Positions 14,020-27,331 are shown, counted from the stretch's first letter. The stretch: DNA of 64,000 bases from Trochalopteron elliotii (GCA_024734555.1 JANPWX010000072.1:3506420-3570419); one strand, 5' to 3'. Program-made: numbers and translations. The notes: generated by a model from the sequence alone, not told the origin.

Positions 14020-14340
14020 TGTACATTGTAATTGCATTTTGTTGGGGTATTATTACTTCAGCTGCACAATTATGGGAGCCTGCTGCATATTAGCAGACAC
14101 TTTTCCAATAACCTCAGGCTATATGCACTGAGTTGGATTTTCCTCTTCAGGCTATCATTTTGGATTCTCGCAGACTACATTCCACTGCTTTTTTTTTTCC
14201 CTTTCTTTCTCTGTAGCAGTGCATGCTGTAAGCAATAGTGAGTGTAATACTTTCTGCATTGTTAGGCAGTGAACATTATCAGCAGCTGCAATATTCAGGA
14301 TTAGCCATTTTGTTATTATTTGGCATCTGCAGTACCTACA
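14020..14340. promoter_or_regulatory. Candidate conserved non-coding block
   Basis: Apart from a T-run near 14190, this stretch has high complexity, no repeat signature, and dense motifs typical of vertebrate enhancers, such as paired CAGCTG-like E-boxes near 14283 and TGCATATTAGCA near 14083. No conservation could be measured, so this is a judgement from texture only. Confidence 0.22.
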
Positions 14341-17300
14341 TGAATCTGTTCAGTCCTGTTTCTCCAAAAGGCAGCTGGGCTCTCTGACTGAGAGAACACA
14401 ACCATAAAGGTCTCCTGTAATTGTCACTATCCTCAGGAGTTCAGTCCTAATTGGAACTGTGGTGTTTCCAATGCAGTTCACTGAGATATATAAAAACTTG
14501 CATTTTATTTAAAGAACGTGGATTATATTAAAAGACATCTTCACATTTTATAATGGTGAAATGGGGTCAGATCAATGTTCTCAAAGATACACCACAAATC
14601 AGTTCCTGGGTGAGAACTATAATCGAGGTCTCATAACCCCAAGCTTCATCCTTGGTCCGCTAGCAAGCAGATGTCTCTGAATTAATTATGCTACAGAAAA
14701 CGTATCAGCTGGTATCCTGCAGTACAGCAAATGCATTTCAGAATAGTCAATAAAATCTAGGACTTCCCTGGGGCTTGTGGACTTTTTTTTTCTCTAGGAG
14801 GTGTCTGTCATCTAAGCTTCATTTGAATTTTTTAAAACTGAAATGAAAAGGTTCACTGGCTTTTGCCAAAGGTTAGAGAAAACAATATTTTTATGCTTAC
14901 ATGTTTGAAGATGCATTTGCTAAGGATTGATCTTCCATGATACCCATAGTTTTGGTTTTAACTTTCTTAGCTTACTTGCAGCCTTTGGAAAATAAAGGAG
15001 CCATGAACTGGTTAAGGAAAGGAAGGAAGCAACTGTTTCATGCAGACTAAATTACAGAGTATTCAGTTTTGCTTGTTTTTCCGAAATTTTCATAGATTTT
15101 GGAAAACGTGATAATCAATGAAATTTAAGATTTACTTGCTAGCATCAGCTACCAGCATGTCACTTAAATCAGAGAATCAGTTAAGACATGAAAGTGCTTG
15201 GAAGAATTCCAGAAAAGGAATGACATTTTGTTCCAAGAATAGTTGTGCTCCTGGCAGGGTGGGTGGAGTGATGTTGAGACTATTCATCTTACAGGTGAAA
15301 GTGGTAGAAGAGGTGAAGCAGTACAGTGTTTCATATTGGGGAAGAAAGGAGATTTCTTAAGAAAACCATTGCATGGTATCCTTCTGCAATATTAAAATGC
15401 ATATGTGCATACACACAGAAAACCAAACTAAAATGAAGAAAAAACCCCAAACCAAACATAAGGCATCTATTGAGTTTCATCTTGATGACACCCAAAAATG
15501 CTAGAAACATTTATTTTTATCTTAGTCTTGTAGAGATATTCACAGAAACAAAAACACTCTTGGCTTTTTGTGTCCTCAGTACTAAGACTATTTGGCTGAA
15601 AGGTACTAAAAGGTACCATGTCAGTATCCTGGAATTGGAAAAGTCTGCCTGCATCATCAAACCAGTGAAATTCAGGTTCAGAAAACCATGTAAAAGTTTG
15701 GAGACATGCAGGCAGCAAATACCAGTGGCAACAGAGCACTTGAAATGTCGTATAGACTTCAGTAAAACACCAGAGAAGCACAAGGATAAATGGTGTCACA
15801 CTAAAGAATAAAGATTTTCAGAAATTTTGCTGTCAAACTCAAGGAGATCAGAGTTGTATCAGAACTGATTTATTTTAAATAGAATTACTCAGTTGTGTAA
15901 TTTGCAGAGAGTTGGATAAAGGCCATGTTTTCCCTGCTCTTTGAAGTCTTCATGAAAAACATGACTTCAGTGGGAGCAAGACCACAATAATTTCTCTTTT
16001 ATTACTATTTTTCTCCATCTCTACCATTTTAAACAAGGTAATACTGTTTGTTCTGTCAGCAGTCTTAATAATGTATTATACTTTAAAAATGATTGTTTTC
16101 AGATCATGGTGGGGTTTTTGGAAGAACTAAGTGCTGCTGCTCTTAGACTATAAATCTGTGGTGGTTAGTTAAAAGGCTAAATGAGCATTAACATGTCCTG
16201 TCTCTTTGACCTCAATGAAGTTAAAGCAAGTAGCAGGGCAAGTTCAGTGGATTTAAGTGAGTTATTATTAGTCAAATCCCTGTGACACCAGATAACTGTT
16301 ATGTCATTCTGTTTTGTAATTTTCATCCAGAGAACTCTGGCTGACTGGTGACTTCATATATTCTGGTCTGTGCTTTCCTGCTAGCAATATGTTTCCTGGC
16401 CTGGCACTTGAGGCTCCGCATTTCTTCTATTTTGGCCTAAAGGAATATGTTCTGTTTATTTTGATTTTACCATGCCTATGGAGTCAGCCTGACAAACTGA
16501 GGATGAGTCAGATCTACTGCTTATGTGATTTGCATGCACCCGTGTGTATGTGCACATGTCCACAGTTGTTCATGCCTGGGAGCCTGTGCTCAGCAAGTTG
16601 AGAACAAAGCTGGAACTTAAGAGAGTCCTGTTTGGATTGGATGCTCCTGTTTTGATTGGGTGCAATTTCTGAGTTGAACCAGAAGACACGTATCAAGACC
16701 TGGAAGTTTCCCAGCCCTGCATGTGAAGCAGGAGCGGGTGTAACACTCTGTACTTCTCCTCTGCAGTGTGTGTCTGCAGGTGTCTGTCTGCCTGTTTGGG
16801 ATGCATTTGTATGGACTGGTTCTGTGGTCTGAAGCAGTGGTGGCTGGGATATATTCAAAGATTTTATTGATTTTTCTTTTGTTCTGCTTTTTCCCCCTAA
16901 AAATCCCTACATTTATTTTATTTTGGTTTTATTCTGCCCAATATTGTGATTTGGAAAGCATATAAACAAAATGCAGATTTATAAGAAGGCTATTTGCATT
17001 TCTTTCATGTTTCTGCTGCCTAGATTCTGCTCAATAATTGCCATCTTTCCACGTGCATTCCTTAGTCAAGCAAATAAGCTGGATTTAATGAGATATATTT
17101 CCTTATGCAAGGACCTCTTCAGCGTGAAGAAAGATAAGCAGTAATATTTGCTAGCCTATATCATAAGGAGAAATGTTAGTATTTGTAGAAGGAACACAAG
17201 GTAGTGGATTGCAACTGATCGATTCCTAAAAGTAGGATATATTTGCATAATGCGGGCATGTTTTGGAGGAGGGGAAGAGGAAGGAGAATATTTTTATCTT

Positions 17301-20300
17301 TTTACTATTACTCTTGTTTTCCTCTCCCTTTCTCAGTTTTGATACATTTTCAGTTTTGACAAGATTTTTGCTCTTGCCAGATATCAACAAAAGCAAAGAA
17401 TATGTTCAATAGTATTTTAAGCAGTATGTGAAGTTTACTTGTATTTGTTCAGTTCTCCTGTGCACAGAAATGGTGGGAACACTGAAGTGTGGAAAAGCCC
17501 CATTACCTGGTGTCCCTAACACTTCTACTTTAGCTCCACTGACACCGTCCACTGTCACTTGGAGCAGCTTCCTTAACTCAGGTTGTCAACTTTGTGGAGT
17601 AAAAAGCCAAGGCTGGCTGGTGAAATGATGTGGAGCTGGCATGTTCTTATCCCACTCGGTGTCCTTTTTTTGTCTTGTGAGGTGAGCAGGGGTTGTCATT
17701 AGGAGTTGTGTGAAGATCCTGAGTCCCAGCTGAGTGAGGGTGAGGTGGGGTTCTGCTGTGGCACGCTGACTGAGCAGTGCCGTGCAGCCACAGCAGAAGT
17801 GGGAAGCCTTGGTGTACAGATGAGCCATGGTGTCTAGACATGCTGTGGTTGTTTCTCTGCTCAGTTCAGCATGTAACCAAGTATCTTTTCAAGCATAGTA
17901 GACAGATGTGAGCACAGTGCCTGTACCCGTGTAAGTGCAAAGGTGGTAACTGCCCCCACCAGACTCAATCACACTGCTTGGTCATACCAGTGACTTTAGT
18001 ACCGTGTCCTGTCAGCAGCAGGAATCAGCACTCCCATGTGTTTACTTTTCAATTTTGTGACTATTTCTTGAAACCCTCCACTAATATATGCCTATGCCTG
18101 GTTTTTATCCATTTGCAGATGTCCCCTCGCTGCCCCATTCTTTTAAATTAGTGGGCTTCTGAGAAATAAAGTGTACCATGGTCCTTGTGTACCGGTGTTT
18201 GTCAGAGTAGGTACAAACAGCTGTTTGGAAAGTGAGTTTGTCTTGTTTTTCCTGACCATTTTCATTGAAGTTTTTGTGTTATACTGAAACTGATCATCCA
18301 TTCCAGAAGTCGTTTTGAAAGGAAAGAGTGGGAGACAGAGGCATGAGACAAAGCCACTCTAGCCTTTTTGCTTTAGCAACTGATGCTAAACCAAAGCAAA
18401 AGTAAACTAAAACATGATTGCATACCTTCCAGTAAAATAATTGATGTGTTTTTTTTTGTAGTTAGACTTCTAATTTTGGTTGCTTTATTTACGGTTTCTC
18501 TAAGACTGGTTTGGTGTGGGCTGTGTAGACTGAGTTAGCCTAATTTTAGCTTAAATTAATGAATACTCAGGGTAGTTTCTGGTGTTATCCTACCCGCAGC
18601 ATGTACTCTATTGTACTTAATGAGAGTGCCACCAAAGTCATAGGAGCAGCAGAGCTGCCATATGAAAAATGTAAGGGAAGCAAGATGTGAATCTGTAGAA
18701 GTCTAACATTTACATGTTAGTTTTTGTGTGCTTGCATATTTTCCTTAAATCAATAAGATGGATTCATGCTCTGCTTTCCAGTCTTGTTTAGGTAATTATT
18801 AAGATTAGAATAAAAGTGAACTTGCTTAAGCTTTTATTTTGATCAAATACAATCTGGTATGTTTATGTAGAGGTAAGAATTGGGAAGAAAGTGGTGGGGG
18901 GATGGTGGGCAGGTTGAAGTGCTTAGAGAAAGCACTACTACTGTTAGGGTTGTTTAGGAAAATTGAGGTATACAGCCTTCTTTGTAATGTTTCAAAGTCT
19001 AATAATTCAGCTGCTCACTCTGGTGTAGTGAGTGCATACATAAATCACTTGTGCACTGCATCTTGGAGATGGGTTGCTTGTAGTTGTCTGTAGAACTTAC
19101 TGCATGGTAACAGTTATAATTAATTACTTGACAGACTGAATGTCTCAGAGTAGTTTGTCATCAACATGCTCTGGTGACGGGTAGTTTGAGTGCTGAGGAG
19201 TTGGAGTATTCTCTGGTATATAGTGGTATAAAAAGTAGAATTTGGTCCTCTTCCAAGTTTTAAATTTGTCCTTGCCTTTCTGAAAAGTGGGAGGCAAGGA
19301 AAAGGTGATGCAATGTCTTGTTGAAAATATAAGCTTCTCCTACTACCTTGGACTATGACATTGAAAGTGACTTCTATCCTTTAGCTTTGGTTGATCCCTA
19401 TGCCTTGGAGAATACCATCTAAATCTGCTTTGGCAACTTCTGCAGCAGAGTTTGACATCACTGAATTTCACAGAGGGGTGTGTATGTGTTCACATATGAC
19501 ATAAACAATATAAATTCTTAATTTAGGAGAATATATGTAAATTATAATCTGAAATGCTTGATGATAGGGAAGATGGAATTCTTGAGAAATTTTGATGTGG
19601 TAAACATAAATATGAATCTTTGTTGGCCAACCTGGAGAGTTCTTGTTCGTATGATGTTTCCAAACGTTTCTATGCTTATGTGCATTTGGCAGATTTCCTG
19701 AGACTTTCATAGGTCAGGAAAGCACTGGAAAAAAATCACAAACACTTCCAGTCATCTAGTACAGTCATTTCATATAAGTGAGTAAACAGAGTGGAACAAT
19801 GACTCCTTTTTTGCCTCATGTCTCTGTTTAGGTTCAAGGGAGAACTGTTGATTGCTGGTGTATTTGTTCTGTTCTGTAGACTTTCCCAATCTAGGAAACG
19901 AATGCTTAAATTGGATGAGTACTACTGTTTTTTTCTTGTGAAGTGCTTTTTTCTTGAGGTGTTGAGAGCAGGAAACTACTATGTGATTCCTGTCATGCTG
20001 TTTCAAGTAGAGTTAGCACTTGATCGATTAGCAGTACTTTTTGTTTCAATAAATAAAAAAGTAAGATAATTTTTTGAATATTTATGTTGTGTTTGTCATT
20101 CCTACAAGATGGGTTAATGTCTTGAAATGTGCTTAAGGGTGCATCTCTTTCTTGAAAATGCCTTTTGTATTGTTTTGAGATATTAGAGAGTACATTTTTC
20201 TCTTGAACGTTGTGTTTTATGGAAAGATGGAAGAATACCCAAGTTTTAGCCATCTGAATTTTGTCATGGATTTTACTCAGGGACTGATTTAAGTTCATGT

Positions 20301-20460
20301 GTTAGGCATGTTTAATTTTGGTTGTGTTAAGGCACCAAGGCAAAATTTTATAGTAAGGATTTTTCTCAATTTCATGTCTCATGGATTTTGATAATTCTGC
20401 AACAAGTATTCCTCTCCTGGTTCTCATCCCAAGCTGTCTGGTATTTTAAAGAATGTTTTT

Positions 20461-20548
20461 GTGGTGGTGTTTTTGGTTGTGTTTTTTTGTTTGTTTGTTT
20501 GTTTTTGGTTTTTTGGGGTTTTTTTTGTTTGTTTTTTGTTTTTTTGTG
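20461..20548. repeat. T/G-rich low-complexity repeat with (TTTG)n
   Basis: The stretch is nearly pure T and G, with a (TTTG)4-5 core around 20488-20505 and longer T-runs after it. It reads as a simple repeat decayed by T-run growth. Open frames across it on both strands are by-products of composition. Confidence 0.85.
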
Positions 20549-21219
20549 TCTATCTCTTTCCATTTGGTTCTTGCTCACACTGTGTAGTTAAAGTGCCTTA
20601 CATTTCTAATTTATTGACTTGAGAGACATGTTTTATGTCTGCAATAAATGAGAATTGCTGATTAGCTGTCTCCTCAATACCTGTTATCTCTCTTCTGTGT
20701 TTCCTTAACTCCTAGGAGCCTCCGAGGCAGACCCAGGACCCCACTTTGGCTCTGCACAAACACTGAACAGAGGCAGTACATGATTACAGAGGGATGGTGA
20801 CTAAAAGGTGGGTAAGAGACTGTATTTTGTTCAGTCACTAGATGATGATGTCATGGAGAGATTGTAAGATGATGTCTGGAAAAAAGACTTGTGACTATGT
20901 AGACCATTACAGTTGTTCTGCCTTTCTCTTTTCCCTAAGCTAAGGGAATTCAACTAGTGGAAATGGGAGGAATGAAAGAAGAAGAACCTGCAATTCTCCT
21001 CTCTTCTTACCTCTCCTAAATTATGCTCAATTTCAAAAAGGGAAGCTATGTAAAAATGGGGATGTTTGTTTGAAGTGACACTGAAAGGGTAACTGTAAGA
21101 GTAACATGCTTGTAGGTGACTATTTCAGGATGCTGTTTTGGAGGCACCACACAAATGCTTACCATCAGTCTAAAAATGTCTTAGGAAAAGGAAGCCTGTA
21201 TAATTAAATGACAGGGTAG

Positions 21220-23500
21220 AGGAGACTACTGAAAGCAAGAGGACATCTTAAAAAAAGCTGTGTCTGTGTTCAAAGAAGGAAATAAGACCAAAACATTCCC
21301 CTATCAGGCTAAACAGAAAGTTAATAAATGCTTTTTTCAACCACACCAAGAGCGGGAGGCCATCTGGAGACTCTGTGTGGCCTGTGTATAATGACACTAT
21401 GACAGGAATGATCTGAGATAAAGCCGTGGCAGAAAACTGAGTAATTCTTGTGTGTATGTGCTCACCACTGAAAAGTGTGGGGTGGTTCCTGTTTTGGAAA
21501 CCTTCTTATGGGAGTTTTAGGAGGTTGCCTTTCTGGAACAAATTTCATGTTCTCAATTTAACAGGTCCAGATGTAGTTTACCTACTTGTTTTAGGAATGA
21601 TAGAGTGAAATAGACCAGCTACTGATGGCAGATACAGCCCCTTGCTTTTAAGTGTCTCACCAGCTGAGTACTTGAAGATGTCTAATTTCATACCATATTT
21701 CAGGAAGCACTCATGTGGACTCAGGGAGTCTAAATACCAGTCAGCCCCTTGTTTAAACTGAGTGAATTAATTAAAAATTAGATCAGTATCTCTGTTTTAG
21801 AAAGAACATTGAGTATCACAGTGGGGAGATACTGAGAAAGGATTGATTTCTGTGAATAAGAGCCTGATTAAGAGGATGTTTAAGACCTAGTGAACTGGTT
21901 AATATTAGCTTTCAGCTACTTGCAGGATGTTTGCAAAGATGATGGAGCCAATGTTCCTAGTTATGGCAAAACAATAGCAACAGGTTAATGTACACAGATT
22001 GCAAATTGAAATGTCCTGACTGGACATTGTAGGTAAATCTTTTTCTGTAGGAGTGTAGTGCAGCACTGAATAAGACATGAGTTTGTGGTGGGGGTGGCAC
22101 CTCTCCCAGTGGAGCTTTCAAGTCTTAGTTGGACAGTGCTGTGGCTGACCTGATCTTCTGTGGCTTTTAATGGCTAGCCAGACTGTCCGACTGGAAGACT
22201 CCCAGAGATCTTCTCTAGCTGGCATTTTTGTGATTTGAAGTCAAATCACAAAAATGGCCTGTGGTCTTTGAAGGGGACAACTGGCATGCAGGTGAAAGAC
22301 ATCATTGTTCTACTTAAATTATGAGAACTTATTTTGTATTCAAAGTTCTCTTGAAAATTTTTTAAGGGAACTAAACTGGCACAAGTTAAGGAGGGCTGCC
22401 AACTGTGTAAATAATTGTTTAAATGGTAAGGAAAAAACTTCAGGAGAAAAGTGTGTTGGAAATCACCAGTAGATTTCCATAGATATCTCTGTGAGTGCTC
22501 TGGGATATTTTCATATTCATAAGTGACTTGGGACAAAAGGGTAGTGACAAGGTTTGTTTCTGAAACTAAGCTTTTCAGGACAAAAGAAGGTAAATTAAAA
22601 GGGGGCAGACTGAAACAAAGGCAAAAGAACCGTGTAAAACTAAGTGGCCATTAAAATGATGGAAGAAATTCTGCATTGGTAACGTTAAAGTATTTTGAGT
22701 TAGCTTGAGGTTGTGGGACTATAAGCAGGAATTTATTGAAAAAATCAGCTTTAGTAAAAATCAGGAAGCAAATTTATATCAGGAATTGCTCTGAAAGAAG
22801 AGAAATCAAAATATTAGACCACTTTCTAAATCTGTTAAGTGTTTATGTCTTAAAGATGGTGTGCTGTCCTGGTCTCCTCATCTCAGAACAAGTGGAATAG
22901 AATAGGAAAAGTTTCAGAGAAGGGCAACAAAAATGAAGAAGATCAGCAGGATGCAGAAGACATCCATGGAGCAGCATCCATACAGGGAAGAAACTAAGTA
23001 GATGAGAGTTTCCAGAATGGAAAAGAGGGAATGGCCAGATGCTAATGCTAGGTGTTTATAGAATTATAGGAGCTGTGAGGTGTGTGGATGGGAAATGAAT
23101 ACTCAGTGCCACCTAATTTTGTATTAGAAGAGAGATGAGGTGAAACAGGCAGGGAACAGTTTTAAAGCTAGGAAAAGAAGTGTTTTGTTTTGGTTTGTTT
23201 TTTTTGCATAGTGTGTAAGTCAGTTCTGAAATTCCTTGCCACGGCATGCTGTGTGTGCTGCATTGGTATAAAGAACTTCTGAACAAATTTGGAAAAGGAG
23301 GTGGAAAAAAAAAGGAGGGAAAAAAAAAAGTTGATAAACAAAGGTACTACCCCTGGGTAAGAAAGTTACTGAGTCGCAAATTATGGAAAGTATGAAGTGT
23401 TTTGAGGAGGGTGGGAGAGTATTTTTGTATGTGACTGCTCTAAACATCTGCTCTTAGCTGTGTCTGAAGACAGAGTAGTAGGTCAGGCTGGATGTTTTTG
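21220..23500 (+). mobile_element. Ancient L3/CR1-clade LINE fragment, degraded
   Basis: Several blocks appear in the same order and orientation as in old amniote L3/CR1-type LINEs known to me. About 21300-21365 (aataaatgcttttttcaacc... through agcgggaggcca) matches the region before the reverse transcriptase. About 21735-21880 has a CAGTCAGCC-type RT stretch. About 22510-22560 (ttcataagtgacttggg, later gacaaggtttg) matches the segment leading to the FADD active site, which is destroyed here. About 22860-22935 (tggtctcctcatctcagaac, later agagaagggcaacaaaaatg) and about 23235 (tgaaattccttgcca) match the C-terminal coding part. About 23470-23492 (gtaggtcaggctggatg) matches the 3' end. Many stops and indels show it is long dead. 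The 5' limit is uncertain. Confidence 0.6.
22223..22256. repeat. 34-bp near-perfect palindrome
   Basis: Arms 22223-22238 (CATTTTTGTGATTTGA) and 22241-22256 (TCAAATCACAAAAATG) are exact reverse complements with only AG between them. It lies inside the old LINE region but is not part of any LINE motif I know, so it probably arose there later. Confidence 0.85.
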
Positions 23501-24438
23501 TCTGCGTTGGTTTTCAGTTGGGCTAAACAGCCAGCCTGACCCACTGTGGTGGTTCTTCAATGCTGTTTTATAAACAGTAAGGTTGCAGGGTGCAGTCCCA
23601 GAAGAGAACTCTGTTACTAACACTATTTTAAAAAATGCTAAGCTGTTATGTAATTTGAGGTCTCCCACTGAGCTTGGAGCCTTTTCTCTCATTGTAAGAT
23701 AAATGCTTTTAATCTTATTTTGTCACTTGATAAATTACAATTAAATTTGTTTTAATATGTTCAAGCTGTTTCTTTGAGAGTTCAATTCTTAGTCCAGAAA
23801 TCTCAGTTTTCTGTTTACCCTATTCCCTGTACAGTCTGTAGTGCCTGTCAGGCAGCAAGGAATTACCAGAACACCCTTTCTCAATCTGTGAGTTCTAGTG
23901 ACACCCATTTTGGTGTAGAGACAGTAGACTTCAAGGGGAGAGATAAGCAAGATGAAATGGCAAAGCCTAAAGGAAGTACAAAGAGAATGAGAAAACACTG
24001 ATAAATTTGGAGATACTTTTGTGCTTGCGAATTGGCTTGAGAAGCAAAGTGTTGGAGTTATATTTTCATGATCAAAGGGAAAAGGCTAAAAGTGACAGCA
24101 TTTCGTAATGGCAGCAGTTTAAATGGCTGGAGCAGAGAAGGTTACTGGAAGTCATGGGAGAAGATTAGAGGAAAATAGGTAAATTGATCTTGAGGAATTG
24201 AATGAAAAGATGTAAACAAGGTTGAGGAACTGCTGAATAAAGTTCTGAAAAATTAACAGAATTTTAGGAGCTTAGAGAGGAGCAGATACTGGGAATAAAA
24301 GCAACAGTGTGTTTAGTTTTCCATCAGTGGTTTCTGGATGTGAGATGGATGGATCCATGCAAGTATTAAAAAGTATTCCAACCTCCTGTGCCAGTATGTG
24401 TACTTCCTCTGGGAAATGTTCTAAGAGGACTTGAAATC

Positions 24439-24472
24439 AAAAAAAAAATTCCAAAGGGGAAATTTTTTTTTT
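24439..24472. repeat. A10...T10 hairpin-forming sequence
   Basis: A run of ten A, then TTCC, then AAAGG, then GGAAA and a run of ten T. The two halves pair with a one-base bulge, giving a long A:T-rich stem. It is probably a by-product of mononucleotide runs. Confidence 0.5.
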
Positions 24473-25548
24473 CTGTTAGGTCACAGAGATTAGTTGCTCT
24501 TGGCAAAAATGAATTTTGTTAAAACAGTAACAAAAATGAATCTGAAGAAGCTGAAATGGAGACTGAGAATTTCTAAGTAATATGGCCAAGACTTGCAAAC
24601 AAAAATGATATGAAAATTTCAAATAGCGATGTACAGTCTTGAGGAAAGAGTATTTTTCTTGCAGGAAGAGGGGATAAAAGGGTGTGGGTTTAGATAAATG
24701 GATGGGAATTGCAGAATAAGAGCAGTTAAAAGAGAAAGAAGAAGAATTATATACATAAGTCATTACCAATTTAAAGTAATGCTTAGGTCAGCCTTTTCTC
24801 CACCCACCTAATTCTTTGACCTCATCCATTTATGAAGAAAATTTCTTCTTTCTGGGCTTCTGACTCTTCTGCTGTCTTTCTTGTGGCACTGTGTGTGTAG
24901 TGATGAGGGTTTCCCTTTGTGCAGGTCCTGTGGAATTTTAACAAATGAAACACAACAATGAAACCTCATTAGTAGTAGTTGTTCTTTGTTACAGGGAACC
25001 CGCATTGCTTCAAAGCAGCAGTAGCAATTTCAGACTCGAAGAAGCTGCATTCTCTTTCAGTAACTTTGTGCCTGGTGTGTAACATAACTGCAGATCACTG
25101 AGCTGCAAACAGCTTTGTACTGAAATGATGAATTGTGCTGGGCTTAAATCTGCATATGAGGTGAAGAAGGATCAGGGAGGGATGGATGAGGTCATTGTGC
25201 CTAATGGAAGAATCTTTGTTTCTTGCTACAGAGAATGAGACTTTTCCCATTAAAGCCAGTTAAATCTCTGAGATTAATGGCATCTAGAAGCAGGGCTTTA
25301 ACACCTGGTGTGAAACTAAATGGTCTTTGATTTATAATTTTAATCTCTCTGTTTTTTTCTTATGCTTAAAATTCTAGTTAGGGTTGAGGTTCAGCTTCCC
25401 CCCTACTGGCACAACTGCCCTCCTTCAGGTCACACTCCTTGCAAAGGAGATGCTACCTTTAATTATTCCAGATATCTTTATTTTGTCTAAAGTCTCATGG
25501 GATGCTTTCTCTTGTCGTGATGATTGAAAATGTCAGAAGAATTTGTAG

Positions 25549-25576
25549 AAAAGGTCTCACTGTTTTGAGACCTTTT
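25549..25576. repeat. 11-bp-arm perfect inverted repeat
   Basis: Arms 25549-25559 (AAAAGGTCTCA) and 25566-25576 (TGAGACCTTTT) are exact reverse complements with a 6-nt loop. No transposon ends were recognised around it. Confidence 0.75.
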
Positions 25577-26861
25577 GAATAGAATCTGTTGGTCCAAGTT
25601 TGGTGCATTTATTTATATTTTTTTTCACATGACAGAGATCTTTATACTTGCAGTGTGTGTATTAAAATATGTATAATCTGTTTTCTCTGGAAGCTCTTTC
25701 AGCAACACCACTGAAGCAGTTTGAATTATATTTCACTCGGATTCAGATTGTATCTTTATAAACTGTGGTGAAATCCAGTGCTGGAAAACATGCAAGATTG
25801 ACAACCCTGGAAATTGAAATCCCTGTTAATCCATGTACTAGCTAGCACAGCCTAGCTGGAGCAGACTCTCTATCTTAGCAGCATGGCTCATGGTTAACCT
25901 GATGAGATGACCTCTGTTTCAGTTATTTATTGTTTACAGAGCACTGAAGGTTTGCAAAGATTTTTCACAGTGAGAGCAATGTGTTTCAATTTTTGTTTCC
26001 AACATCTTTCTATATGATGTGTTTATTACAGTATAAATACAGGTTTATGTCTTTTAAAAAAGCAAAGCTATGAACTCTTCTGTGAAAGAGGTGTTTTACG
26101 TACAGTTGTATTATTAGTTGTAGAAATTGGTAGGGCTGTAGTGAAAGAAACAGAATGCATCATGGTGACATTAGCAATTTAGGATTTCTGCTAGATCACT
26201 CTGCAACTGTCCCATCAGCATCATAGTGAAAGTGGAGAAATGTAACAGGAGAAAGAGTTGTCCACATATATGAAAGGATGGGGGGAATTTGTTCCTGCAT
26301 CCAAAGTGTGTGCCTCAGAGAGAATCCCATCCTCTCTCTGGGGTGAAGCATGCTGAGGTACGGCATAGCAACCACATCATGCTAGCAAGTTTGGTATTAC
26401 TCTTGGGTAAGTTGAATTGAAATTCATATTTTAAATGTCTGTATTTTCAAGTTACACATTTCCTAAAACTGGAAATTTTTTACTTGGCCAGATGCATACA
26501 ATATATACAAGTTTCCTTGTTTGGTGTGGTTTTGGTGTGGGGGTTTTGTATGTCCAGTCTCTTTTCTTTTTGCCCCTCTCTATATCAAATCCTACATTTT
26601 ATTATTGTACAAAGTACCCAATGGAAAGGCATTACATCCTCAGCATTTTCCTTCTGGGCTCTTTATTTTGAATTCCAGCAATAGATTCTGTAGACCCTTC
26701 TCATACCTGTGATACTTGTATCTATTTGCACCACTGCTGCATAAAGTGACACTTTCCTGCTCTGACTTTTCAATACCACACCCACAGGCAAAGGGAAGGT
26801 TTTATTTGTAAAATATTTTATTTTACCTTGTGTCATTAATAGACACCATTTCCAAGGATTC

Positions 26862-26880
26862 TTTGTTTGTTTGTTTGTTT
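26862..26880. repeat. (TTTG)n microsatellite
   Basis: Nearly five copies of TTTG in a row without interruption. A simple tandem repeat. Confidence 0.9.
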
Positions 26881-27331
26881 CATTTTTTCTTTCATGGCTA
26901 TTTTCTTTGGTATTCCTTCCAAGGTATTGATCTTGGACTGTTGTTCTGAAAGTAGATTAAGCAACATGTCTTTCTGTAGCAATATGCAAATGGCATCAAT
27001 GCAGAGACTTAGTCAATAAAGGAGAAAGAATATAACTGCAAAAAGCTTACAGAAGAAAAGAAGAGATGGAGACTGTGAGATTTTAATATTGTAAGAGCAT
27101 TTTTTAGTACCACTGTCAAGTGAAGAAAAAAAATAAAGCAAACGTAGGAAAGGAAAGGTGTGTTAGCATTTTATTTTTGTTTAAATGAATACTCTCTTCT
27201 GCTGATGACAGCATGCTTTGGTTACCTCAAAAAGGAGAGGAACTGAGGTCTACAGAGACTGAAAGGCTGAGGGTGGATGGACATAGAGGAGCACAAAAAG
27301 GGGTGCAGGCCCTACTGTGTGGGTTTTGGGG

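Larger units (their letters stand above)
1..21219 (+). other. Intron upstream of SEMA5A coding exon, distal part
   Basis: No exon, RNA gene or recent transposon could be supported here. The sequence is AT-rich and low in CpG. It holds a 17-A run at 2878-2894, C-rich tracts at 1103-1130 and 13754-13780, a long imperfect hairpin at 9487-9527 and a T/G-rich low-complexity stretch at 20461-20548. A stretch at about 14020-14340 has the texture of conserved non-coding DNA. Open frames of 60-125 codons occur on both strands and overlap each other; they show no recognisable domain. Treating this as intron of SEMA5A is inference from the acceptor at 36071 and the lack of any promoter. Confidence 0.5.

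Noticed and set aside
15930..15995. A stretch near 'catgacttcagtgggagcaa' resembling an old amniote repeat motif
   Set aside because: The similarity is short and recalled only loosely; not enough to call a repeat.
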